Origin: Megamerina dolium
Taxonomy: Eukaryota > Arthropoda > Insecta > Diptera > Megamerinidae
DNA length: 64,000 nt
NCBI GenBank assembly: GCA_963854835.1
Contig: OY978530.1
Coordinates: 16,202,616-16,266,615, forward strand
Reading direction: 5' to 3'
Under the pieces are notes generated by a model, which saw only the letters and a program-made list of their open reading frames with translations, ran no database searches and was not told the DNA's origin. Below, in pieces: positions 33,946 to 47,190 of this stretch. Both the position numbers and the translations under genes were made by a program. Position 1 is the first letter of the stretch. Each line of letters starts with the position of its first letter.

Positions 33946-34330
33946 AAACCGTACCATCCACAAGCAAATGGTTCTTTATAAAGAAGCCACCTTTAGCATA
34001 ATATCTTAAGAGTTTTGTTAAAAAATATGGGTCTAATTGGGACCAATAGTTAGCATCAGCGATGCACGTACACAATAACATCGTAAATACTTCGGACGCT
34101 GACAAACTTAAAAACAAAAAGATCACCTCTGCACAATGCAGAAGATCAAAATAAGGTATTAAAATACCAACTAGAAAGGTCGCATGAGTTAGTGAGGGAA
34201 AATTAGGAAAAAGCAAAGAAGTCAGCTAAAATTCAATACGACAAAGGGATCCACTATATAATTTTTAAGTGGTGATACATGTGGACAGTCGAGTAACGAC
34301 AACTATTAAAATCGGACAAAATGTACCATA
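33946..34330 (+). pseudogene. Integrase tail fused to RNase H by deletion
   Basis: The RNase H end (FDFEIIYKP) runs directly into YHPQANGSL, which is the motif following the third catalytic residue in Ty3/gypsy integrases. The integrase zinc domain and most of the core are therefore missing. Downstream the frame decays but keeps a basic tail (AKKSAKIQYDKG). The deletion is shared by both arms. Confidence 0.65.
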
Positions 34331-34395
34331 ACAACTTACTAAAACATTTTTATCAATAAGTAATAGCAGTTAAACGAATTAATAGTGATTATGAT

Positions 34396-34760
34396 GGGTG
34401 CCGTAGCTCAGTGGTTAGTGTGTTCGCCTTCTGATCTGTGGGTCGTGGTTCAATCCCCGGGTGATGCATAACAAATTTAATATCGATAAAGATTTTTCTT
34501 TCGAATGGTACCCACCTGTCGGCAAGCAATTGGCAATTCTTCCGACAGTAACAACTTGCCATGAAAAAGCTTCTTAAAGAACTCTGTGACAAAAAAAAAA
34601 AAAAGTGATGTCACAAGTGTTTTGCCGTTCGGAACCGGCTAAAATAAGTAGGTCCCTTCTAATACTGTCCATATTTAAGACGCACAACAGTAATGGAAGA
34701 AAAGCTCGGTCAATGAGCCCTTTGGGGCTTTAAGTGCCACATATTTATTTTTTTTTTTAT
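34396..34760 (+). mobile_element. tRNA-derived SINE, full-length copy, right arm
   Basis: The best copy of the family. The head GGGTGCCGTAGCTCAGTGG contains a pol III A box, and GGTTCAATCCCCGGG contains a B box about 35 bases on. The body ends with the conserved GAGCCCTTTGGGGCTTTAAG and CCACATATTTA, then a T-rich tail to about 34760. Other copies: 6564-6928, 24727-25083, 43532-43725, 49271-49616 and 63674-63980. It is a retroposon rather than a tRNA gene because the head continues into the SINE body. Confidence 0.85.
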
Positions 34761-35309
34761 GGTAGAAAAAAATTTTTTTTTTCAGTTGGGATATAAAATA
34801 CAATAGTTGAAGTAAGAACTATTAGTTAACGTTCAGGACATAGAATAGGGTAAGGTGCCATGTTCATGTGTATAACCACATCTGTTGCAATGCATCGCGT
34901 TGAATTGTAATTCGGTGTGTGGATACTAATGAACACGGGCGAATTAATTAATCAAGCATTTTAAGCAATCAAATTGTTAAATGCGAGTTAGTATAGAAAT
35001 ACCTAGGTTTAGGAAATCGTTATGAAAAATAGACCAGTCATAGCAATAGGAGAGAGAAGTTGGAGAATAAATGGAGAGAATTAACATAACGGGTTATCAT
35101 TCCGAAGAAGGAAATTGCAAAGTTGTTGTTAAATTATACAATATGAAAAACAACGGTGCATTCCCCAAGTTTGAAAGTTTTAGAAAGATAAATTAATATA
35201 TAAGACTTACATTATATACAATACAAATGCACCGTCATACTGTCTGCTTTTGGAAACAGGTCTTCCAAATTGTCATTTATACACTTTACAACTTCACCTT
35301 AAATATATA
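34761..35309. other. Unassigned AT-rich sequence, right arm
   Basis: No supported gene. Possibly host or errantivirus sequence predating the flanking SINE and LINE insertions. Confidence 0.4.
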
Positions 35310-36118
35310 TATACAATACTGTATTTGACTACGATGCTGCTAGACTACGACATAGACTTTCAAAAATTATTGTAGAAAGACAAATCTTTTGGCTAAAAGC
35401 AGTACAGGACTTAAGAAGAAATTAATTAATTAATATTGACTTGATTTATGACATTTCGGATAAGAGACTGTGGAAAAATAACATAGGCATATTACTCTCA
35501 AGTGTGAACTTGACGAACAAACAGAGATTGTGGGAAAAAGCTCTGAAAAGTTTACGAGTATACAAGGACTTAGATCACAATATTAGTAAAAGTTACATAA
35601 ATGATACTGTAGAAAATTATAAAATATCTTGGATTTTGAAGGCTAGATGTGACCTTATTTATCTTGAAGGCAAAAAGAATTCAAAATGCAACTTGGACGA
35701 ATTAGAAACAATACCCCACTTTTTAGGAAGATGCCCAATATTAAAACGAATCCGATACCGATACCGATATTTTGGACAACTTTACTTAGACCAAGATGAA
35801 GTTAATGATATATTGAATGGAATTGGCCCGGGAGGATGGAATGGTCTGGTTTGGTTTGTCACTGATGCATTGAAATATAGAAACTTAATTGTAAACGAAT
35901 ATAATTGGCCTTGTGCATTTCTTTTGTCAACCAATCTGTGTTATTGTTATTCTGTATAATTGTATTTTATTGTACAATTTTATTGTATAATTGTATTTTC
36001 CGACAGACGACCTTTGAGTCAATGTCGTAAATTCTTTGTTAAATAGTTTTAGGATATTTATGTATATTTTTAAGGCTGTATAATAAAAGAATCTATCTAT
36101 CTATCTATCTATACAATA
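35310..36118 (+). mobile_element. LINE 3' end with (TATC)n tail and 9-base duplication
   Basis: Flanked by TATACAATA at 35310-35318 and 36110-36118. The insert begins in coding sequence (5' truncation) and ends with about four TATC units. This is direct evidence of target-primed reverse transcription by a LINE whose RNA ends in a tetranucleotide repeat. Confidence 0.8.
35321..35959 (+). pseudogene. LINE reverse transcriptase C-terminus
   Basis: The first 35 codons (DYDAARLRHRLSKIIVERQ) and the frame 35441-35959 give the C-terminal part of a LINE ORF2. It has a zinc-like cluster (ARCDLIYL, KCNLDELETIPHFLGRCPIL) and ends near WPCAFLLSTN. One frameshift lies near 35432. Clade not assigned with confidence; the cluster resembles the C-H-C ends of I-, LOA- and Jockey-group elements. 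Confidence 0.6.
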
Positions 36119-36418
36119 TACATGAAAACCGTTTGTCTAAAAGTAAAATTATAAAACTTTGTAAAAACATAACAACTACAAATTTTATAGAACAAAAGTC
36201 TAATTTATAAGAATATACTACGACTATTATGTACGTGTAATTATGAGAAAATAAAAGTAAAAGTTTTAGTTTTTGTAAAAAATAATTGAATATAAATAAA
36301 ATTGAATATATAAATATAAAATTACTGGTAATCTTGCCATCTGGAGTAGAGAACAACGTTGACACAGTAGAAAGAAAATGATTTATTTTTTATTCTATCG
36401 AATAAAAACTAATCAGTT
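36119..36418. other. AT-rich stretch, right arm
   Basis: No supported gene. Confidence 0.5.
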
Positions 36419-36753
36419 TTGCATATTAGAGATAAGTTAATTAAGCTACTACACTTCTTTTCTGCACCAAAACTATTTGTTATGGACAACGAAAGCAACT
36501 TCATAAGTCCGATAACATTAAATTACTTGAAAGGCTTAGGAACTGAAATTTATTTAGCACCTCTACAGAAAAGCGAAGTTAACTCGTTCCAGTTCGTTCT
36601 ACAATAATTGAAATGCTAAGTTGCCTCCAAGTTGAATATCTCAATTATATCCTAAAAGAAATCATTAACATTGCAGTTGATAGATACAACAATACAATCA
36701 GCAGATATTTTTTTTTTTTTGGAAGAACAGACAGAGTAAACTATCGAGACTTG
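36419..36753 (+). pseudogene. Errantivirus integrase core fragment
   Basis: Reads FSAPKLFVMDNESNFISP (second catalytic D of a DDE integrase), LGTEIYLAPLQKSEVNS, and then continues in another frame to the region after the catalytic E, ending at the MITE. This integrase core is absent from the errantivirus piece at 29652-34330. Both pieces have a C-terminal tail, so they are probably two different proviruses. Confidence 0.65.
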
Positions 36754-37296
36754 TAGCGTTTTCTTTTCTCAATAAAAGTGTTATACCTTTAAATGGGAAA
36801 ACTTCTCTAGTGTTGCTTGCTACCCGACAAAAATGCTACTTTGTTCATGTAAGAAAAGAACAAAAAAAAATGTTACACTCGAAAATGTACTGTTATAATG
36901 CTGATATATGTACATGCAATGCTGATATATATACACATGATGATATACATATATTCATCTTCGTCTTTAGAAGACGTCCAGTTGTTTAGAACTTTATTTG
37001 TTGCAATAACTACACTCTCTTCGTTAGCTCGCATTATAGTATTTTATATATTTTTTTTTATTCCACGAGAAATCACAAAAGATTGACTGAGAATCGGCTA
37101 TTTTGCAGTGCAACACTTTCGCCCTGTCATTTAATAGAATGTTACATTTTTCCCCCTTTAGAGGGCAATATTTTTTAGAAAAGAACACAACACCCGATGA
37201 AAAGGCTACACGCATTTAAGAAAAGAACATGAAATTTTGACAGCCCTGGCAAAGGGTAAAAAAAGTGTAACATTTCATTGAGAAAAGAAAACGCTA
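36754..37296. mobile_element. MITE with TA-flanked inverted ends, right arm
   Basis: Mirror of 4028-4570. Ends TAGCGTTTTCTTTTCTCAAT in inverted orientation, 543 bases, no transposase. It splits the integrase: the core lies upstream and the basic C-terminal tail resumes at about 37300. Confidence 0.65.
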
Positions 37297-37990
37297 TTAA
37301 TCAGCTTTAAGGAAATCGTTAATACTGACTTGCGTAATGAAATCTCTAGGAAACAGGAAACGGAACTAAAATGGCACAATAAGAAAAAAAAAACAAATTA
37401 GAAAAGTTATGAATCCGAAGAAGTTCTCTTCAAACTAGATAAAAAAATTAAAAAGAAAAATAACCAATCTTTAAGGGAACCGTAGCCAAAGAATATATTG
37501 TCCCGATAACCATCACTGAAAATAGGAAAATCCAGAAATGCCACCTAAAAAGCTGATCCTTTTTTCCTTCCTTTCATAACATATGTTTCAATTAAACAAG
37601 GATTTGGAAAAATAAGTAAAGGCAAATACAAAATTATACATACTATTAACTTTAATGAATACGAACGAGTCATAGATAGCATTACACCAATCGTTCGCTA
37701 CGAGATAAGCAAAACAGGAATCCTAGCATCACAACTAGGACACGTACTTTTGAAAATAGATAATTTACTGGACCAATTGAGAATAATGGCTTGAGGAAAA
37801 CCCTGACGCTACAGACTGGGATCAGATCTTCAAAATATTTGGTGAATGATTTAGCAGAAAAAAACAACAAACAGTACACAATTAACCAGTACTTAATTAG
37901 CACAACTAATGAAATCCTAGACGGATACAACAGAATTATTAATGAGATCAGTAAAAGTTATACGAGTTTGTACGAATAAGCGCTGTTTAA
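37297..37990 (+). pseudogene. Integrase tail and env-like remnant
   Basis: 37300-37400 resumes the basic integrase C-terminal region. From about 37400 to 37990 a decayed frame with several stops has the position (after integrase) and helical, leucine-spaced character of the envelope region of insect errantiviruses. No intact signal peptide, cleavage site or membrane anchor is visible. The identification rests mainly on order and weak resemblance. It is cut at about 37990-38010 by the RTE junction. Confidence 0.4.
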
Positions 37991-38013
37991 TAAATTGGAA
38001 CTAATTAAAAATG

Positions 38014-39923
38014 AAACGGGAGTTATGCAGTGTCATTCTACGAAGTCGAATGAGCTTTGCAAACATTGTTGAGTAGAGGTAATCCCTTACCGGACTGTCG
38101 AAAGCGGCTTTATAATCAACAGATTGATTATGTGTGTCGATCTGTTTTTCTTGGGTCTTCTCCAGGATTTAGCGCAGTGTGAAAATTTGGTCGATGATAG
38201 ATTTACCAGGTCTGAAGCCACACTGATAAGGTCCAATCAGGTTGTGGAGCATGGGCTTCAATCTTTCACACAGTACGCTTGATAGAACCTTGTATGCGAT
38301 GCTCAGGAGACTTATTCCACGGTAGTTGGCGCAAATTGTGGGGTCTCCTTTTTTATGTACAGGACAGAGAACAATGAGCCTTCAATTATCAGGCATGTTT
38401 TCATCCGACCTTATTCTGCTTATAAGCTGGTGCATGCAGGCGAGCAGCTCATCGCCTCCGGTCTTAAACAACTCGGTAGGCAAGCCATAAGCACCTGCAG
38501 CTTTGTTGTTCTTCAGCCTCAAAATGGCCGTTTCAACCTCTTCATAGACGGGTGGTGGAACATCAACATCTGTAATTGGGGTTATCGGTCAGTATCCTCC
38601 ACTGGCGGAATTGGTCGTAGCATCGCCATTCAGTAACGTAGAGAAGTGTTCCCTCCATAGGCTCAGTACACTCTGGACATCTGTAACCAGATTCCCATTT
38701 CCATCACGACAAGAAGAGGTTCCGGGATTTAAACCTCCACTCAGGCGCTTGATCTTTTCGAAGAATCTTCGAGTGTCATTCTTGTCGGTACACATCTCTA
38801 TCTCCTCACACTCGCGTCTTTCCAACTCCCTCTTCTTGCGCCTGAAAAGACGTCTCTCTGCACTCCTTTTCTCTCTGTACCGCTCCTTAACAGCTCGCGT
38901 TGCGCCTGCTCGCAGGGTTTTTCTGTAGGTGTCGTCTTTCTCTGCGGTAGCGTCCCGACACTCCTGATCATACCACTCATTCCTCAGAGGCCGGTAGTAA
39001 CCGATTACTCCTCGGCAGCAGTAGTCATGGAGTGGGATATATGTGCCCACCGTGAGCATGTATCATCAAGTGGGGGAGTGTTATGCAAAAGCAGATCCGA
39101 TAGTCGAGTGGCAAATGCATCTGCTATATCTGGTGATCGCAGCTTACTGACGTCGAGCTTTCTCTGTGTGGGACTTATCTTGTTATTTGCGACACATAAA
39201 CGTGTGCGCACCTTAGCTGCAACAAGGTAGTGATCCGAGTCGATGTTGACACCACGGATCGATTTCACTTCCATCACACTGGAATGATGCTTTCCGTCAA
39301 TCACCACATGATCACTTTGCTTTCTTCTTCGTTGATCTGGAGACAGCCATGTCGCTTTGTGGATAAAGATGTTGGAATCTGGTACCACTAATTACAATGT
39401 TTCGTGCTGCGGCAAAGTCGATCAGCCTCATTCCGTTATCGGAGGTGCTCTGGTGGAGGCTGAATTTTTTGACTGTGGGATCAAAGCTACCTTCCTAGCC
39501 CACCCTGGCATTAAAGTAGCCAAGCACGATTTTGATAACGTGACGGGGGCAGCGGTTTCGTTTTTAGGGGTGATCATCAAAAGCGCTAGTCCTTATCCGA
39601 GGCATTGTTTTTTTCTTCACTAGGGGATTTTTTATATGGCGGGTCCCAAACCCAGCGCACAACCTCTAACCGAGGTGATTTTCGACACTTACTTCAGCCG
39701 CCTCCCAGCGGGTGCCAGGAGGACGTTTCCCGGTGGTCGCCACGTGGAGGGCCTCCATTAATAATCGCATACTAAGCAGAGCAAGCTGGTATCATCACAT
39801 AGCGCTCAGATCAAACTACATGACAGCCAGTGAGTTGACTTGCGATGAGATCAATAAGGATTGAGCTAGCCCCACCCGATTGAGGCAGTTAGACACGTTA
39901 CCTTGCGAACACCACCAGACCAC
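38014..39923 (-). mobile_element. RTE-type LINE, copy B, truncated at both parts
   Basis: Minus-strand partner of copy A, sharing its 3' truncation point. 38014-38766 is identical to copy A. Beyond 38767 it shows scattered differences, and a large deletion removes most of the endonuclease N-terminus (near 39560-39600). The 5' leader and 5' end (39923) are present. Confidence 0.85.
38589..39388 (-). pseudogene. RTE copy B endonuclease-linker fragment
   Basis: 39005-39388 encodes the second half of the endonuclease (IHKATWLSPDQRRRKQSDHV, with a Q-I-D-H to Q-S-D-H change, and DSDHYLVAAKVRTRL). 38589-39059 encodes the linker (YRPLRNEWYDQECRDATAEK, RLSGGLNPG) and ends at the same ASGGY stop as copy A. 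Frameshifted between the two. Confidence 0.7.
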
Positions 39924-40054
39924 CATATAGACATATATATAAAAGGGTTATCCATTTCGCGGTTTCCAAAGTATAGGGCTAGAATTCGACATCTGTCAAA
40001 CTGAGTTGTTAAAACAATTTCTTTCTTTTTCAGTTCAAAGTCTGACATTTGCGA

Positions 40055-40286
40055 AAATGGATCGCTTAACTATCGCACAACGCATTAAAATTGTAAAAAC
40101 CTACTACAAAAATGGGGATTCTGCCACAGCCACATATCGTGCTTTAAGAGGAGACTATGGTTTACATAATCGTCCAACTACGCAAGCAATTGGCAAAATT
40201 GTGAAGAAATATGAAGAGACTGGATCGGTTACAGATATTGTAAGGCCTGTGCATCATCGCTTCGCTCGTACCACCGAAAATATCGG
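40055..40286 (+). pseudogene. Mariner transposase N-terminus (foldback left half)
   Basis: [17 protein letters not shown] through ARTTENI, the DNA-binding region only. It then crosses into antisense sequence of the other half. Confidence 0.75.
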
Positions 40287-41192
40287 TAGCCCCACAAAAA
40301 AAAGTCAAGCGGTGTCAAATCGCATGATCTTGGTGGCCACTTGATATCGCCACGACGAGAAATTACGCGGCCAGAAAATTTCTCTTGCAATAAAGCCATA
40401 TTCGCTCGAGTTGTGTGGCATGTGGCACCGTCTTGTTGAAACCACATATTCTCTAAGTCATATTCTTCAATAGCAGGCAAAAAAAGTCGGTTATCATATG
40501 ACCATAACGCTCCGAATTGACGGTGACAGTCGTTCCATCGTCGTTTTCGAAGAAGTAAGGTCCAATCACACCTCCGGACCAAAGAGCGCTCCAAGCAGTG
40601 ATTTTTGGTGGATGTAGTGGCCACCCTTCAATTACTTGAGGATTCTCAGAACCCCAAATACGACAATTTTGTTTGTTAACATACCCACCGAGTGAGAAAT
40701 GTGCTTCGTCGCTGAAGAAAATTTTGTTCGAAAAATCGCCGTCCACCGCCTGTTGTTCAAGCGTCCATTCGACGTATCTACGACGTTGTGAATGGTCAGC
40801 TGGCTTCAGTTGTTGTGTAAGCTGGATTTTATATGGATTTAGGTGTAGATCCAAATGCAAAATACGCCATAATGTGCCGTAAGACAGTCCTAATTCCTGA
40901 GAACGACGAGGAATCGACACATTCGGGTCTTCGGCAACACTTTCACTTACAGCAGCGATATTTTCGGTGGTACGAGCGAAACGATGATGCACAGGCCTTA
41001 AAATATCTGTAACCAGTCTCTTCATATTTCTCTTCATATTTCTTCACAATTTTGCCAATTGCTTGCGTAGTTGGACGATTATGTAAACCATAATCTCCTC
41101 TTAAAGCACGATATGTGGCTGTGGCAGAATCACCATTTTTGTAGTAGGTTTTTGCAATTTTAATGCGTTGGGCGATAGTTAAGCGATCCATT
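40287..41192 (-). pseudogene. Mariner transposase, frameshifted (foldback right half)
   Basis: ATG at 41192 ([17 protein letters not shown]). A duplication in the KYEE region causes a frameshift near 41030. The catalytic half carries FFSDEAHFSLGG and MWFQQDGATCHT and then SCDLTPLDFFLWGY in an 8-T context that keeps frame, unlike the two arm copies. A frameshift near 40480 splits it. Truncated after LWGY at the junction. Confidence 0.75.
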
Positions 41193-41305
41193 TTCGCAAA
41201 TGTCAGACTTTGAACTGAAAAAGAAAGAAATTGTTTTAACAACTCAGTTTGACAGATGTCGAATTCTAGCCCTATACTTTGGAAACCGCGAAATGGATAA
41301 CCCTT

Positions 41306-41307
41306 TA

Positions 41308-41390
<83 letters not shown>

Positions 41391-41400
41391 GTATATATAG

Positions 41401-41456
<56 letters not shown>
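41306..41456. repeat. (TA)n tract
   Basis: About 150 bases of TA with a few TTTA, GTATA and TAGATA variants. Joins the mariner foldback to the long-TIR transposon. Confidence 0.9.
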
Positions 41457-43531
<2,075 letters not shown>

Positions 43532-43725
43532 AAAGAACTCTGTGACAAAGCTCAGAAAAAGTGATGTCGCAAGTGTTCTGCCGTTCGGAACCGGCTAAAA
43601 TAAGTAGGTCCCTTCTAATATTGTCCAAAATTTAAGACGCACAACAGTAATGGAAGAGAAGCTCGGCCAATGAGCCCTTTGGGGCTTTAAGTGCCACATA
43701 TTTATTTTTTTTTTATTTTTATTAA
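43532..43725 (+). mobile_element. SINE, 5'-truncated
   Basis: Begins at AAAGAACTCTGTGAC of the SINE body and ends with CCACATATTTA plus a T-rich tail. The tRNA-like head is missing. Confidence 0.8.
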
Positions 43726-44225
43726 GGCTTTTTAAGTTATAATGAAAAATAAAAATCTGTTATAAAATTTTTTTAAACAAAATTTTTTTTTTCCAAAAAA
43801 TGTTTTATTAACCTGCCAAAAGTTCAGAATCGGAATAAAGGCCATTGAAGTTCCTTGCCCGTGGTGTATAATACAGATTTTTAAATATTTTTCTGTATTT
43901 TTAATAATTTTTTAAAACTCTTACTTAAATTATTTTGTTCACTATGATCAAGCTTTAATACAACGAACTTAAAATGTTCAAATTAAGCTTTGCCTTAATC
44001 AAAATTTTGGTATCAGTCTTTTTAAGTTAAAAAAGCGCTAAAAAAATAACCCTTATATGGCCGAAGTCGGTTTAGCCACCAACAGTATTTTAGGACCAAA
44101 GTTTTTTTAAGTAGCACCAACAATTTAAGAACACCAACAATAATCCTTTAGTGCAACAGTTTATGATATAACTGGTTAATGTGATTCTTATATCCTTTGT
44201 AATTTATTGAAGTTATAATATTATA
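43726..44225. other. AT-rich unassigned sequence
   Basis: No coding frame; many A and T runs. Confidence 0.45.
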
Positions 44226-46323
44226 TCATATTATATCGTTTATACGATATATACATTTTGTGAAACAACTCTTCTTCGAAATTGGACGTAATACAATTAC
44301 TCAACTGACGGGTGCTGCTAACCCTCCTGTTAATATAGCTTCTGTAATAGAGGCAGAGCTAATAGAAATTAAGAGGCTTGCAGATTGTGTAAAAGATCTA
44401 CGGGTTTTTGATGGTACAGTACATTTCGTGCGTCCACTGTGTGGAATCTATTCTTATAGGCTATGAGATTATAAGAGGAAACCCCATTTTTCGTGCTATA
44501 TTGCAGCATATACAATAAAAGGTTAGGGGACCTGCAGATACTGCCCTAATCTCTTACAATGTAATGACAAATTTTATCCTAAAATAAATCACCACCATAA
44601 TTAATAAACAACAGGAAACAAAAGACGTTTTTATAGAACAGAGCTCTATATGTCTTCATCAGAGAAACAAATGGCGAATTGTCAAGATGATTCAAAAATC
44701 ACAAACCTTTCCGAAAGTATATGCTTCAGGTCTAGAAATTCAAAATTTGAATTTTTGAAACTGTTCAGTTCGTTCGAAAGTCACACATTATACCGTGACA
44801 ACCCCTGTAAATCAAATTTACGTACCAAGGAATCAATACGAACCGAGGCCAGTACCAAAAAAATTGAATTCTTTCGAAATTAATCAAATTTATTATAATG
44901 TTGATTATAAACAACTTTCATAACGCATACCTCCACAAAGGTCAACTCAACCGAAGCCACCAATTCCTATGGACGTTGGTCCAACATTACGATTCAACAG
45001 AAGCAATTATATTAATGGACCATCAGTCAGATCTGTGATTAGACCATCTAATGACAGTTCAAGTTTGCCTAAAAAATAGCAAAGGCTGTTCAATACGGAA
45101 ATAAATGGGGAGTTCATAGAAGATTCGAAGGGTATATAGAGGAATCACGGGTATATACTGATGAGCCACAAGAATGTGTCCTCAGCAAGGCACAAGATTG
45201 CGAGGAAGTACATTTTATGACAACAGCCTCTCTAGCATTCCATACATAGAATTCCGCACTAATGCTGGCAAAATATAGAAATTTTTGGGGGATCCAGAAA
45301 TCAACAAAAGTTTCGTCGGCGAGCAAATCGTCACAAATTCAAAAATATTAAATATACTTTTCAAAGTTCAGTCCGCTGCAGCACAAGTAAAAATAAATCG
45401 GAAAATTAATAGATTCTTCAAATTCTTCGAATGTTTAGGTATTATATCCTTTGAGAGTTGAAATCATTTGTTAGTCAATGTCAAAATTGAACTAAAAGCA
45501 AGAATAGATATTCTTGCTTTTAGCAGGTAAATAATGTTCATATAATTTCAAATGAAAATTCTGATATTTACAAAATTATAAATAAATACGCCGGACTCTT
45601 TGAGCCAGTATCTGAAAAGGGCACGGTAGATACAACGGTCCGTGCAGAAATTAAAACAACCCAGTACACACCAAATCACATCTTTACTCAACAAACCTTA
45701 GAACTGAAGTTGAAAATCACAAAAGATGAATTTCTTAGGAATGGTATAATAAGGCCCTCCAAAAGTCCATACAATTGTCAACTTTTGATAGTACTCAAAA
45801 AAGCAAACTCTTCAGGAGAGAAAAATACAGAGCAGTCATTGATTTCAAACGTCTGAACACTGTTACAGTATTATATACATACCCAACCTCAGCTATACAC
45901 AATACATTATCAAGTTTAGGAAAGTGCAAGTATTTCACTACACTCGATTTAACACTCGGATTTCATCAAATAAAGATTATAGAAAAGATATTCAAAACCG
46001 CTTTTCCACCGACCAATGGTAAATATGAATTCACCAGATTGCCGTTTGGACTCAAGAATGCGACCTATATATTTCAGAGGATGATTATTGATGTTCTCAA
46101 ACCATTGATAGGAAAATATTGTTATTATATATTGACGACAGTACTATAGCTATTGGGAAGGATAAAATAGACCACCTTTAAAATTTAGAGGCAGTATTTT
46201 CTCTCTTACTAAAAGCCAAGTTAAAGGTTAACATTGAAAAATGTAAATTTCTCAGAACACATGTAGAGTTCCTAGGTCACACCGTCGCACAAAAAGGAAT
46301 TTTACCCGATCGTGGAAAATATA
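44226..46323 (+). mobile_element. Decayed Ty3/gypsy element (gag to RT)
   Basis: Gag remnants at 44260-44560 (YEIIRGNPIFRAILQHIQ, GPADTALISYNVMTNF), then Pro/Ser-rich and protease-side remnants to 45560, then reverse transcriptase to 46323. No LTR recognised. Related to 412/mdg1-type elements rather than to the arm errantivirus. Confidence 0.65.
45560..46323 (+). pseudogene. Ty3/gypsy reverse transcriptase fragment
   Basis: EFLRNGIIRPSKSPYN, then in frame 45775-46149 YRAVIDFKRLNTVT, KYFTTLDLTLGFHQIKI and FTRLPFGLKNATYIFQRMI. A frameshift follows at the catalytic box (YIDDST in the next frame), then KLKVNIEKCKFLRTHVEFLGH. The catalytic aspartates are present but in separate frames. It ends abruptly at about 46323. 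Confidence 0.75.
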
Positions 46324-46857
46324 AAATTTAATTTAAATTGATTTCACATTATTTCTCTTTTTTTAAATATTATTGCTTGTGTAATTTTAAACATATTTAT
46401 TTACTTAATTTTATATTTTTAATCGTCCTCATATTTCATTTTTAAGCGTCTCCTATACGTCTGCATATGATTGTGTGTGTGTGTGTACATATCTGTCACC
46501 TCTCCTAGGAGATACCGCAAACATCTATATGTTGAGTACTGTTAATTATTTGCAAGTAGGGTATGAAAAGGCGACCACCAACAAGAAGTTGTTCTTGGTG
46601 ATTATCATTTTTTATGTGTACTTGATTTGCAACAAAAGAAAACTCTTCGTCTCGTAGTAGTCGCTTTATTGTCTTTTATTACAAAATAGGGGTTGATACT
46701 CGTTTTGTGCGTTGCAGTGAAGTTGATAGTGAGAGTGTGGGAATAAAAAACTTGACCAGTGGTCTGTATTAGAATAGGAATAATAAAAGTAAAAGCAAAG
46801 ATCGTGCTTAGTAGAAGAACGGGTTGCTTAAGGATAACGAAATCTGAAATATGTAAA

Positions 46858-46859
<2 letters not shown>
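46324..46859. other. Unassigned AT-rich sequence
   Basis: Contains a (GT)6 run near 46471. A possible LTR remnant, but no terminal motifs were found. Confidence 0.35.
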
Positions 46860-46913
<54 letters not shown>

Positions 46914-46932
46914 TATATACATATATATATAC

Positions 46933-47011
<79 letters not shown>

Positions 47012-47100
47012 TACGTATATATATATACATATATACACACATATATACATATATATTTATATATCTTTATATATATTATATATATATATACTATATATAC

Positions 47101-47161
<61 letters not shown>

Positions 47162-47190
47162 TACCTTTTATATATATATATATATATACA
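46860..47190. repeat. Compound TA-rich microsatellite
   Basis: About 330 bases of TA with interspersed ACATATATAC and TTATATAT variants. Ends with the word ACTACCTTTTAT repeated at about 47160 and 47189. Its long Ile-Tyr reading frames are artefacts. Confidence 0.85.

Larger units (their letters stand above)
29652..34330 (+). mobile_element. Errantivirus-like Ty3/gypsy element, right arm
   Basis: Order: LTR, primer-binding site, gag, protease, reverse transcriptase, RNase H, then a fused remnant of integrase. No 3' LTR is seen. The same family recurs at 51190-57715 on the minus strand. All frames are damaged. Confidence 0.8.
26116..38766. repeat. Right arm of giant inverted repeat
   Basis: Reverse-complement partner of 2558-15210. 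All frames, insertion junctions and target duplications compared are the same in both arms. Decay (frameshifts, stops, MITE, SINE and LINE insertions) is shared down to single bases wherever checked. Confidence 0.9.
39942..41305. mobile_element. Mariner foldback: two 5' halves head-to-head
   Basis: Both ends carry the mariner 5' terminal repeat AAGGGTTATCCATTTCGCGG (39943 forward, 41305 reverse). The left part (39943-40286) is a plus-strand mariner 5' end through codon of about 72. The right part (40287-41305) is a minus-strand copy running from the third catalytic D region back to the 5' end. The junction at 40286/40287 deletes everything between. TA flanks both sides. Since both ends are genuine termini it could be mobilised in trans. 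Confidence 0.8.

Noticed and set aside
34396..34470. tRNA gene (A and B boxes present, also at 63674)
   Set aside because: The tRNA-like head continues into a repeated SINE body and no full cloverleaf with acceptor pairing is visible.
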